A DNA stretch of 58,414 nt from a virus: IMG/VR virus record IMGVR_UViG_3300032304_001218, positions 1 through 58,414 of that record. One strand, 5' to 3'. Positions 42,701 to 48,573 of this stretch are shown here, piece after piece (the first letter of the stretch is position 1; the number at the start of each line of letters is the position of its first letter). The notes beneath the pieces are model-generated. The model worked only from the letters and a program-made list of their open reading frames with translations. It ran no database searches and was not told the origin of the DNA. The translations under genes were made by a program, and so were the position numbers.

Positions 42701-44702
42701 AATCAAAAGTGTCGGCATCCCAATTGAAATCAAACTGTATGTCTCCGATATTATCTATGTTTAGATAACTAATCCGAAAGCCTAATTCACTGTCAATGTT
42801 ACCGGTACCAGACTTGTAACTGACAATTGTCGAACCTTGAAATTGTGTATCTGCATACGTAGAAGCATCGCTAAAACTTACTTCATTGCTGTCAAATACA
42901 TCAAATCTCGGAGCTTGGTTTACTGAGGTTTTAGCCTGACTCGCAGTCCATGCTGTGCCTGTGTAGTGAAACATTTTGCCCTGATTCACAACGCCTCGAC
43001 GCACTAGCACACATTCGTCTCTGAGAGAATCGCTGTCATCTGCAGATATTAAATGTATTTGTTTTCGATTGTTGTGAGTAATAAAACTAACAGTATAAAT
43101 CCGATTATTAGCAAGACTGTCTGTGTCGGCCACTACTAGAATTCTAGCTCCCTCAAACAAAAATTCACCGTCTATGTTATATCCTGGAGATCCTTCTATA
43201 TTAGAAAATATGTCTGTGGTATTGGTGTCGATATAATCTACTGTTTGTTTGGCTGTAACTCCGTGATTAAACAATCTAAGACCAGCTACAAATTCTATAA
43301 TAGGACGTTTGGCTCGAGCTGATTCGGCCGCAGGAAAATCTTCACCTCTGCTCTTATAAGCCTGTTCTAGAACACTTCTGTGGAACCAACGATTATACCT
43401 ACTCCAAGGATTTTTGTCTGCACTATTTCTAGCAATAGTAATGTAGTCTTTGTATGTGGCAAACTCAGATGCGTCGTCGAACGGTTCTGTGTCAAATCCC
43501 GAATTGTCAAACAAAACTTCAGGCACATCTGTGGTCAATTTAGGCACAGTTAAATCGTTAAATCTAGTCAATGTTATAGCAGTGCCCACACCTTCTACCA
43601 ACCAAGCATCTCGAGAATATTGAGCCGGGGATGTGTTGCCTATGAATTCTACCACCATGCCATTACTAAATGCAATTCCGTTTCCGCTGATGTATGTGGT
43701 TTTTCCTATGATTTCAAGGTCCACGTTCACAAAACTATTGCTTTCTATATCGGCTATGACAAATCTACCGAACATATCGGGATTAATTTTACTCTGATAA
43801 TACAGAATATCCGGAGCGTCATAAGGAACTTCGAATGTCAAGGTGCCATTTTCTATGCCATTATTTGTAATACCTGTGCTGTAGTCTAAGGCATCCCCGA
43901 GGTTAGCTGGTTCTATGTATTGCCAATCTTCACTGTCTATGGTAATCGAGCTGGCGTCTAGACTGGTAACATCTCTGATAGCTTTCCATAATTTACCATC
44001 ATATACCACAAGACTACCTGCTAGATATTGTTTACTAGGTATAAACAACAGAGAGCCTGTGTCGTAGTTGGTACGTATGGCTAGGCCCTGCTCTGGTGCA
44101 TTTACCCTAAACTTGTAGGTTTGTCCTCTATACAGTGTCAGAGTGGGATTATTAGTGTAAGAATCTGGGGTAAACACAAATGAATTCGCAGTAGTTCCCA
44201 ATATCACTTTATAAGTGCTGACTATACCAACACTTTGTCCAGCGATCTGAATACTGCGTGGTCCTGTGGGTTCCCAATAGTATTCTCTATAATTGATAAA
44301 TTTATCCCACTCTATAGGAGGATCCCAAGTATAGTGTGTTTGTCCTGTGAACTTGTCGTCTCTTTCTATGGTGTTGCCAAAAAATTTCAGTTGATTTTTA
44401 ACATCGATATAGTCATAGAAGTTTTGTATTTTGTCATCGTCTCGATAGATCACACCAGGTTCCAGTTGATACCTGCTGCGCAGTGTGACATCTGTATCTA
44501 CGTAAACGTCTTTACCGTTGTAGGTTTTATCGTATCTACGACCAATGTATCCTACAACTTTGTCCAGTACTCCTGGTTGAATCAAAGGATCAAGTACACC
44601 TGATAAAAACTTGTCATTAGCAGGGGTTTGAAAAACCACTGGCAATAATTCTACTGATTTTCTGATTGGTAAATTGCTCTTAGGATAAAATTTATTTGCC
44701 AT
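30735..44702 (-). CDS. Giant virion structural protein (4,655 aa) with FG-GAP propeller
   Basis: One unbroken frame of 13,968 bases. It begins three bases after the gp6 stop, so it occupies the T4 gp7/gp8/gp10 region. Recognisable parts: an N-terminal region (1-230) with LRSRYQLEPGVIYRDDDKIQ and WDPPIEWDKFINYREYYW; seven short W...Y..GdiV.Y.g..y.a..........W modules like carbohydrate-binding CBM5/12 (about 225, 1455, 1715, 2200, 2350, 2480, 3790); six FG-GAP-type blades at about 2150-2750 (GDRFGFSMTMSRDGSILVIG); 'GxGY..aP.v' repeats near 3050 and 3550; and VyVNg...DY....aP..GD.I.I repeats at about 950 and 3640-4380. The C-terminus resembles a fibre end. No lysin or protease motif is visible. 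Likely a baseplate or fibre component that binds surface glycans; this is inference. Confidence 0.8.
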   Translation of the reverse strand: MANKFYPKSNLPIRKSVELLPVVFQTPANDKFLSGVLDPLIQPGVLDKVVGYIGRRYDKTYNGKDVYVDTDVTLRSRYQLEPGVIYRDDDKIQNFYDYIDVKNQLKFFGNTIERDDKFTGQTHYTWDPPIEWDKFINYREYYWEPTGPRSIQIAGQSVGIVSTYKVILGTTANSFVFTPDSYTNNPTLTLYRGQTYKFRVNAPEQGLAIRTNYDTGSLLFIPSKQYLAGSLVVYDGKLWKAIRDVTSLDASSITIDSEDWQYIEPANLGDALDYSTGITNNGIENGTLTFEVPYDAPDILYYQSKINPDMFGRFVIADIESNSFVNVDLEIIGKTTYISGNGIAFSNGMVVEFIGNTSPAQYSRDAWLVEGVGTAITLTRFNDLTVPKLTTDVPEVLFDNSGFDTEPFDDASEFATYKDYITIARNSADKNPWSRYNRWFHRSVLEQAYKSRGEDFPAAESARAKRPIIEFVAGLRLFNHGVTAKQTVDYIDTNTTDIFSNIEGSPGYNIDGEFLFEGARILVVADTDSLANNRIYTVSFITHNNRKQIHLISADDSDSLRDECVLVRRGVVNQGKMFHYTGTAWTASQAKTSVNQAPRFDVFDSNEVSFSDASTYADTQFQGSTIVSYKSGTGNIDSELGFRISYLNIDNIGDIQFDFNWDADTFDYTINKAPANKKIATGFYKIANTYANGWRELSKEYLQPIIDSQVVDTATNILRFFTIRWEAISQEPRINFYVNGTKYQGTWTRQRGVFTFSTQFSVNDVVVIKILVDEEPDEGYYELPVGIEKNPFNAELTSFTLGQALDHVSSAVEWDTEFIGTMPGFGNLRDLVDYRQHSKRFLKHSGVAPLAVMSLCDKTHNIIKSLQYSQKAYTDFKNNLIIRSTEIDFNDNVSDFLDDIVNSLTATKKSTDAFAYSDTLGAGAYTAITSVVEDTGITTFALSEKFDLQTLSTRAVYVYVNRVQLANTKDYEFVSTFGFVRLLVELQEGDIIEIREYVSTASNYIPPTPTSMGLYKKYLPMKFLDDTYQEPRLVIQGHDGSITAAYNDFRDDLLLEFELRIYNNIKQQYDTTVFDIDAILGGYYGVGEYNKSQLDSIVVQDFLKWIQNTNINYTLNEYFDSENSFTYTYSNMSDPTRTKNLPGWWRGVYQHFYDTDRPHRCPWEMLGFSEQPTWWEAEYGAAPYTSNNLILWEDLEAGIIRKGIRAGRYDRYKRPGLINHIPVDGDGKLLSPLSSTLAQEFSLINNRGPFVLGDISPVEYAWRSSSEWPFAVIEAMCLLKPFEYITDNFDRSITQLNKLGQYVSSATELFVNAADLAPAVTSEVSVGLVKYLVSYTNSRGMTASTLQDKISKLDVGLSYRMSGFVDQQQQKFLLDSKSPAATTSSIFIPPENYDIIFNVSSPISSITYSGVILEKTQGGWLVKGYDNIQPYFNYHQSLASQQDPVISVGGVSESFTNWIEDKNYNNGVLVRYQSNFYRALKTHNSGSEFDRTNWQKLGNIPRVGAVEAQRRKTFNVIATRKISYGTRLTSIQQVVDFLLGYESYLKSQGLVFDNYDPINQTSQDWLSACKEFMFWTKHNWDIGAIITLSPSAQKLQISVPVGVSDNILDGFYDYQVLKADGKPLAPRFINVNRSFQTVTVETTNTTDGLFYAKLYFVLKEHVTVFDDRTVFNDIIYDKTTGYRQGRIKMQAFRTVDWDGDYTSPGFLFDNVDIQIWQPFRDYKLGDIVAYKSYNWTSLVNQLGTEQFNDSNWVKLDSQPQKQLVANFDYKIKQFSDYFETSSEGISQSQRDLARHAVGYQQRDYLQNLAEDPVSQFQLYQGFIREKGTSNSITKIFDKLSRSGSASIQLNEEWAFLLGRIGGTDQFTEIEIQLIKNKFLLNPQLFIVNNVETAKALDQYYRLTAADFTISSVPYTVDILPSSTETLPTQTAGYVSTGQYQHAIATIDDLVSLDISTVNENDHIWITFYQSSWTVLRANESQLAYIEAVVRVDDTVVTLTLNKPHAIAVNEFIGIRDIINLTGFFRVTAVTNNTVTVEVNADIQDPEIDTSTLSYLILLTSARFSDYANIDQRGAALLKNKSLVFVDDNGSEQWEVIEKNKLYTAKTVADFSVSSPLGAGTKVIYDNNLKHVIVSIPGSGFVNVYVETDTGLALKQIVAPPSGFYNIAVGSFGEKIAVSPDGKYLVIGAPLASGATNSYMGEWQTEVAYQQGDIVLYGGRLYRALNANANFVGLGDGSTQIAINSDDWEQHLTGIPLTESGRNPGYYQQGMIAIYQFVNGRYVNTDAFVSPRPSDNELFGSEITIGVNGTEYYMAVSAIGSYNNTGRVYLYKFTGSAWTHMENPLYKGIYDILESYKQGEIVWQASQDPVGEVVRGNLWQSLDGSTSDGSTITLESQNWLKVSDISTHCSLPTNISVEDDGSTQEFTTTGLLTDLQKAELVKQGDRFGFSMTMSRDGSILVIGAPDSDGQYFANYRGIWRGDVEYVEGEVVRYQGSPSDSYQYYQLGDVFLGPDSTYRSYNEDPSNSANWQQVGDSTTVASGKIFVYKKTSYDSYELTQMINAGSLSSFTDIDSGLVISTGDQFGFSMDIDSDGTTLVVSSPRADINYQDQGSVYLLELDKPVTEFRVKQKLQSFDIYANEYFGYAVSISPNAAKIAVGARNTKTSLPVNFDILGGTTFDNANTRFFIEQGFTGGVYVFDKKDQVFFLTEKLESSLQADESFGSSIDCVGNKILVGSPYYKNTSTNSTQGLARLFTASQDAVSWTPLTIQQPLIDLRKIKKTELYDNVRNIKIQDVDFINPAAGKILNIAEQEITFKTAYDPAIYSIGTDEVVVDTSVNWLEKNVGKLWWNIGTAKFQYAEQNDAAYRLGAWNQLAPGASVDVYEWVETVLLPNEWAALADTNLGLTQGISGQPLYPNNDVYSVKQFFSTYTGAVSETYYYYWVKNKAVVPTGMSDRTRSAAEVAGLISNPSGSGVAYVAFIDTDKFVTYNFNSVIQSDTALLNVQLRNNLESQVPVHSEYQLLTEAVADSLPSMKLENKWIDSLVGSDRAGNRVPDTDLSAKQKYGINYRPRQTMFVDRVLALKITIEYINNILKKEMFADTIDFTNLNKVDSEPSDVLNIFDVTVDNDQDLKTVGTVRIKQAILRGNLINGELDTIDIIDPGFGYKPKAAILGTSPQLYEGPPITISGDGVKASAVCRIDGQGRISQVILTNRGKKYSTINVQVRYFAVLVKNDATLNNFWSIYSWDNTRGVFFRSQSQAFDTTRYWSKINWTKPGYDSNLRIIREYNSIYDEINTKVNVGDIIKIKEYTSGGWAVFEKIADIGETFLDRYSIISRENGTIKLDASLYDTAAVGVGFDNTQAFDTTTYDVENAKELRNIFAAVKEDIFVGDYAVEWNKLFFTAIRQVLSEQQYVDWVFKTSFLNATHNVGAFEQKLNYKNDNLVSFQDYINEVKPYRTKVREYVSRYDTLENYAQSTADFDLPPTYSVVDGAVVPITSVRPELDVYPWKWWTDNRGYSVTAIQVYVNGTLYSTPPRVLIQGDGTGATAQAFIANGKVSGIRMLTTGTGYTKAPLVTLVGGNSTTAIQAKAVAVIGDTKVRTFDVSIKFDRLATVGIYQSLTQAQNFTANGTTAVFALSYAPTRDKTRISILKNDQVVLASEYTVNLYYQATDNYSLLRGKLIFNQAPSAGDVISVTYDKNITLFDAVNRINQSYAPKSGMIGKELNQLMTGIDFGGVQIQGTTFDVTGGWDALPWFTDNWDSVETSADYYFIVDGIRSFVDSTAVYLENEIVEVNGILYKALKNSVDTAGNIIIPGISEEWQTFWEIFTVRLPYIPNAGQKINIYIKRKNTNVTVRVDDEFYTANNDSSTGVNPSAEMPTFVGNGITDGIQIGQYLLVDNGDTLIFRPIESDGSVSITDDNILDTKLSGGSLSAISGAYVTATGTTAEEIAITGGKFVEPDHVPAPEENVPGQVLESVSIKVYNNSVPSDATLQSKISVANGVDKNFAIGQTVLEFKSVFVYVNNVPKILDTDYVIDQQAQTVQFVTAPADGLVVEILSIGIGGLGILDYQTYTADGNTGLFLTNANYDNTSQIFVTVNGKAVDVGFRNSTDVVDAVGRTLVDFGVFPLAGDVIKIVCFESAADTDSAGVAIVQVNSQTVYFEGSTRSFDLDGFTELIRGSAVSSMIVEVNGVVLTGPDTVFAVYDGTNNIFTLGQDPLETGGSILPVNVTVYVNGILQTYVSDWVFDGPTKVLTVNAASLSLGDNIKIENNRRSEYAIQGNSLIIDSAVNLNYTGDSTSSKIDITWFNEYPSLDIITDHTVGGKAQYQLSRPPLSASYVWVYKNGQRLRQEKDYFVSLPRAVVYLKTESTLTDDIKILNFSRNTFSLPVAYEIHKDMLNIYHYNRYAKGTVKLQRMLNYYDTEMQVDDATTLSNPISSRNIPGVISIAGERIEYMTKIGNTLGQLRRGSQGTAIADNYAVGTAIVDVGYSETIPYNETQERVDFTSNGTPDDSTIGSAQTIGPLSFVPAKSIRSGTWYRDTIPVTHGPCDQIEVFAGGRRLRKDPQSVWVEANGAYSPQADQLQEAEFSVDGSTAFIRLTTALPAGTRVSVLRRLGKTWYERGDITASKGIPLPDNNTTIARFISEKTTALPE
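36470..38260 (-). repeat. FG-GAP propeller segment inside the giant protein
   Basis: In the translated minus strand, six repeats lie here: GSFGEKIAVSPDGKYLVIGA, ELFGSEITIGVNGTEYYMAV, GDRFGFSMTMSRDGSILVIG, GDQFGFSMDIDSDGTTLVVS, EYFGYAVSISPNAAKIAVGA and ESFGSSIDCVGNKILVGSPY. Each has the F-G core, a strand, then a GAP-like turn. Between several of them sit W/Y carbohydrate-binding-like modules. Six to seven such repeats usually close a beta-propeller of the integrin-alpha type. Confidence 0.75.
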
Positions 44703-44705
44703 GGT

Positions 44706-47700
44706 TTAAGTCGTTGATACGATTGAATTTATATTTGCGCCGATACTGGCAGCTGTGATTGCTGTGACTATTTCTACATCATCTACAGTTGCTCCGCTTA
44801 TTAATATCTCATCTGCTCTGCTCTGTATTTCAAACAAACTGCCAAATACCTGGGACGCTTGCTTAGGAACTATCACTATATTAGCGAGATCGGGTGCCAC
44901 AGAATTTAGAATATATGTGGTCAACTCACCCATGTAAAATCTATCACCAAAGTCCCAATTATTGATATCAAAAAACGCATTAATAGCACTAATTACACGT
45001 ACCTTGAGATCGTTGTCATTGACGGATTGATTTTGATTTTTTACTATCTTAAATACTGCCTGTAGTTTGGCATCTGCTTTGGTTCCGAATAATACCTTGT
45101 ATTTCACTGGATGATAAATTATATCATCGCTGATAGATTTAATAGGAGACAACACAGTACCGAAGGTAGTTCGTAAATCGTCGCTGGTAGGTGGCGTTGG
45201 TTCTACTCCTGATCCAACTGCTAGAAAAATTCTATAGGCTTGATCATAACTTCTAGTCAACAGATAGATGTCTATAATGTTGCTAGACGAAGGATCTATT
45301 CTTCGGTCTACGCTGGCGTTATGCACATACTGAAATTTGAGATTTCTTCTGCCAATTTCTGCTTTATATCGATTTACTGTATCTAAACTATTTGTGGTTC
45401 TGTTGATTTTTTTCACTATGTCTTCAGCTTGATCATAAAAATAAATCAACTGTTGATCTGGATAAGTCGCAGTATCATTGAAATTTATGAGAGATTCCTT
45501 TTCTCTAACTAGTATAAGATCGTTGGAATTATCTAGCAGATTAAAAACTTTAGTGCCGTACACATCAGTTATTTCTTCAAAAAATAAGAAGTTTAGATCT
45601 TGATCAACACCTACTAGATTTTCAAAACTATCAGGATTGTCTATAACTCCATCGTCATCAGAATCTCGAAATCCCAATTTGATTTCGTTGGTGCTTTCGT
45701 ATCCGTCATCAAATTTAATCGAATCACTGATCTCAAAATCAATATCTTGACGCAGTTCGTTGATTAGATCGCTAGCAGTGTTAATCCCTAGCACCTTGAT
45801 TTGATCTTTAACTACGGCACCTAGTTGATCGTTGTATCGTTTTTCGTTAACATCAAAGTAAAAACGATTTTGATTTACGCTGCCAAACACATAACTAAGA
45901 GTGCGTATTCTCACAGTGTAATTATCGGGCTGTTTTACAAATGCCACGATCCACGAACTATCTGCTGTGGTGTTAGTAATATCGCCTGATTTACCAAGAC
46001 TAAAATCGTCGGTGAGGTTGAGATTGCTAGCTGTGATTATTTTCCATTGAGATTCGGTATCAGAATATCTCAGCCCAAAATTAAGATTGGCTGCTGCCTG
46101 ATTGACTATTTCATTTTCTAGTGAGGTGTCGAGATTGTTGATAAATCTTGGCACGATTCTTTCAGCAATTGCTCCTGTTGGTATTACATCGCTGAACAGT
46201 ATCGGACCTAATCCGTTGGTCAACACGCCTCGGCCAGCATTAGTACCATCGCCGACTACTCTAACTACTTTGGTCCAAAGACTAGCAGTCTGAGTTGCAT
46301 CGTTGAGATTGGCTGGAACAATTTTTCCTTTTTTGAATGCCGATCCCTGAGGGGCTGTGAATTTTATAGAACTGTTTACCAATAGATATTTTAACACCGC
46401 AGTTGAATATGTGCCTACTCGAAGCAGTGAATTATCGATGACATTTTTAAAATATCCAGTATCACTAGAGACTGCTTGCCAAATTGTATTAGTATCTGTA
46501 AATAGTATTTTATTAAACTTTGTAAAATAAAAATTATAAACTTCAGTGTCTGTGAACACAGGTTCGATACTACGTCTAATAAAATTAATAATGTCTAACC
46601 TATTAGAAAATTTAAATGACAATGTGGATTCATTTTCTTGTTTATAGATATATCCATCATCACCAAACACATTGATACTGCTGTATTTGCCTGTGGCATC
46701 TAGAATATCAAAATTTCTACTGATTCCACTAGAGGTTCTATTTACGGCTTTGATTTTTAAAATATTTTGAGAGCTTGACAACGGTGCAAGATTGTAATCC
46801 TCTGCTGTTATCATTCTGTTCTGTGTGTAATATACCGCAGGAGCATTAGCCCTAACAACGTCGATGTCTTCTGATGCGGCTGAGTTCGACACTGTGGTTT
46901 GTAGCGCCAGCCCAATAGTTAATGTTTGTTCAATTCCAGATTTGTTAAGATATATCACACTGATATTGATGCCTCGCATTTCATTAGGATATATGATATA
47001 ACTTAATCCGTTACTGGTTCTATAAAATACTCTAAATGACCCTTGTGGCAGATTTCCGTACACGCCATCTGCGAATACCAAATCAATGTTGTCATCTTCT
47101 TTGGTGTTTACGGCATAGATATTACGAATGTCCTGAGAAATGCTGTTGTAGGCTATGTTGTTACCTACCAGAGATGATACCTTGGTCCACTCTTCTAATT
47201 GTGTGCCTTGTGAACTTAATGAAAATAACCACACATCGTCATTATTGATATTGCCTGCATCAACCGCAATTTTTTCGTTGGTTGTTGGAACATCTACAGT
47301 AAATTCTGCTAGTTCAAGAGTTCCCTGTTTGAACTGTATGAAAAATCCAGTGTTTGCACTGCCGGGTCCCGAGCCGTCATTCTTATATATGAAACCTAGT
47401 TGGTTTCCAGGTACCGGTGGCTCTTCATAAATATTTTCACTGTTCTTGAATGCTGTAGATACTATTTCAAATCCCATACCGAGGCCACTGACATTTGTAT
47501 TAAAGGAAAACAATGGCACATCTGAACTGATAGTACGAAATCTATATTGTTCTGTAGGGATCCCTTGGATTATAGCTGAACCTTGACTGCGACCAAATTC
47601 TGTGTTGTCGGCCATGGCACTGTTCAACACAGTGAGAAATTGTTCTAACCAGTTGGTATTGGTAGGGTCGTTCCAGGTTATCAACTGTTGGGCAAGATTC

Positions 47701-48104
47701 TTGCCATTGCTGTCTACGATATTATCGGTAGTGCTTATGGAGGTAAATTTTAATAGCCCTTTAGAAGTTACATTTCTCTTGGCATTATAACTCAGCATAC
47801 GAGCTATCCGCAGCACACTTTCTTTGGTTTCTGCAAGCTCAATGAAATTTTCACGGCTGGCAAGATCTATACGAAATGCAAGACTCTGTCCTAGAAAAGC
47901 GATTGCATCTATCAGCGCAAGATACTCGCTGGATTCTATATAGTCGTTGAAATCTTCCGGATAATTTTCTCTAAGGTAGGTAATAATGACCCTACGTAGA
48001 TTTTCAAAGTCGTAGCTTTTGAAATCAGCATTTCTAAATGTCTGATAGATTCTAGTCCAATCTTGATTTAAGATTAAATTATTTTGCCTGCTGGTTATTG
48101 TCAT
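44706..48104 (-). CDS. 6: Baseplate wedge protein gp6
   Basis: The N-terminus has FNDYIESSEYLALIDAIAF, then LGQSLAFRIDLASRENFI and LRIARMLSYNAKRNV, the conserved region of T4-like gp6, which dimerises in the baseplate wedge and joins wedges into the inner ring. The C-terminus (RVISAINAFFDINNWDFGD, MGELTTYILNSV, then VVPKQASQVFGSLFEIQS) also matches gp6. At 1,132 residues it is well above T4 gp6 (about 660), with the extra length in the centre. Ribosome site AAGGT 11 bases upstream. It follows gp25, as in other T4-like phages. Confidence 0.88.
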   Translation of the reverse strand: MTITSRQNNLILNQDWTRIYQTFRNADFKSYDFENLRRVIITYLRENYPEDFNDYIESSEYLALIDAIAFLGQSLAFRIDLASRENFIELAETKESVLRIARMLSYNAKRNVTSKGLLKFTSISTTDNIVDSNGKNLAQQLITWNDPTNTNWLEQFLTVLNSAMADNTEFGRSQGSAIIQGIPTEQYRFRTISSDVPLFSFNTNVSGLGMGFEIVSTAFKNSENIYEEPPVPGNQLGFIYKNDGSGPGSANTGFFIQFKQGTLELAEFTVDVPTTNEKIAVDAGNINNDDVWLFSLSSQGTQLEEWTKVSSLVGNNIAYNSISQDIRNIYAVNTKEDDNIDLVFADGVYGNLPQGSFRVFYRTSNGLSYIIYPNEMRGINISVIYLNKSGIEQTLTIGLALQTTVSNSAASEDIDVVRANAPAVYYTQNRMITAEDYNLAPLSSSQNILKIKAVNRTSSGISRNFDILDATGKYSSINVFGDDGYIYKQENESTLSFKFSNRLDIINFIRRSIEPVFTDTEVYNFYFTKFNKILFTDTNTIWQAVSSDTGYFKNVIDNSLLRVGTYSTAVLKYLLVNSSIKFTAPQGSAFKKGKIVPANLNDATQTASLWTKVVRVVGDGTNAGRGVLTNGLGPILFSDVIPTGAIAERIVPRFINNLDTSLENEIVNQAAANLNFGLRYSDTESQWKIITASNLNLTDDFSLGKSGDITNTTADSSWIVAFVKQPDNYTVRIRTLSYVFGSVNQNRFYFDVNEKRYNDQLGAVVKDQIKVLGINTASDLINELRQDIDFEISDSIKFDDGYESTNEIKLGFRDSDDDGVIDNPDSFENLVGVDQDLNFLFFEEITDVYGTKVFNLLDNSNDLILVREKESLINFNDTATYPDQQLIYFYDQAEDIVKKINRTTNSLDTVNRYKAEIGRRNLKFQYVHNASVDRRIDPSSSNIIDIYLLTRSYDQAYRIFLAVGSGVEPTPPTSDDLRTTFGTVLSPIKSISDDIIYHPVKYKVLFGTKADAKLQAVFKIVKNQNQSVNDNDLKVRVISAINAFFDINNWDFGDRFYMGELTTYILNSVAPDLANIVIVPKQASQVFGSLFEIQSRADEILISGATVDDVEIVTAITAASIGANINSIVSTT

Positions 48105-48133
48105 ACCAATATTTACCTTAAAAAATTAAGTGG

Positions 48134-48571
48134 TCAGTTTATGACCCTATTGTTTTTGTCAAAATTCAATGACATTTTTTCAGTGATGTTGAAAGGTCTG
48201 TAAATTAATTCGACCTGGATACGCATGCCTTGATCCGTGCTGTCTATCTGCACTTCTTGTACAGATATCCTTGGATCATAGTTGACAATAGCTTCCACAT
48301 CCTTGGCTATAATTTCTTTGACATCTGGTGTAAATGGCTCGAATAACATGTCCCAGATCACTGTGCCGAATTCTGGATTTTCTAACTTTTCACCTTTGCG
48401 AATATAAAAATGATTGATCAAATCCTGCTTGACAAGATTGATATCGTATAGTTTGAAATTCTTATTAGCTTCGCTGGAACTGAACCCTTTGTAGGTGTAT
48501 TTGGCCTGATTCTCAGTAACATTAGCCACACTCTGTGCTGCGATTTTTTGATTGTATAGTCTAGTGGCCAT
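48134..48571 (-). CDS. 25: Baseplate wedge protein gp25
   Basis: A 145-residue protein of the gp25-like family (related by fold to T4 gp25 and to phage P2 gpW and the type VI secretion protein TssE). Diagnostic are INHFYIRKGEKLENPEFGT, VIWDMLFEPFTPDVKEIIAK and NYDPRISVQEVQI. gp25 attaches gp6 to the sheath/tube region and starts sheath polymerisation. The EPR-like motif of the family is present only loosely (EFGT). Ribosome site AGGAAT ten bases upstream. The length fits the family. Confidence 0.9.
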   Translation of the reverse strand: MATRLYNQKIAAQSVANVTENQAKYTYKGFSSSEANKNFKLYDINLVKQDLINHFYIRKGEKLENPEFGTVIWDMLFEPFTPDVKEIIAKDVEAIVNYDPRISVQEVQIDSTDQGMRIQVELIYRPFNITEKMSLNFDKNNRVIN

Positions 48572-48573
48572 AA

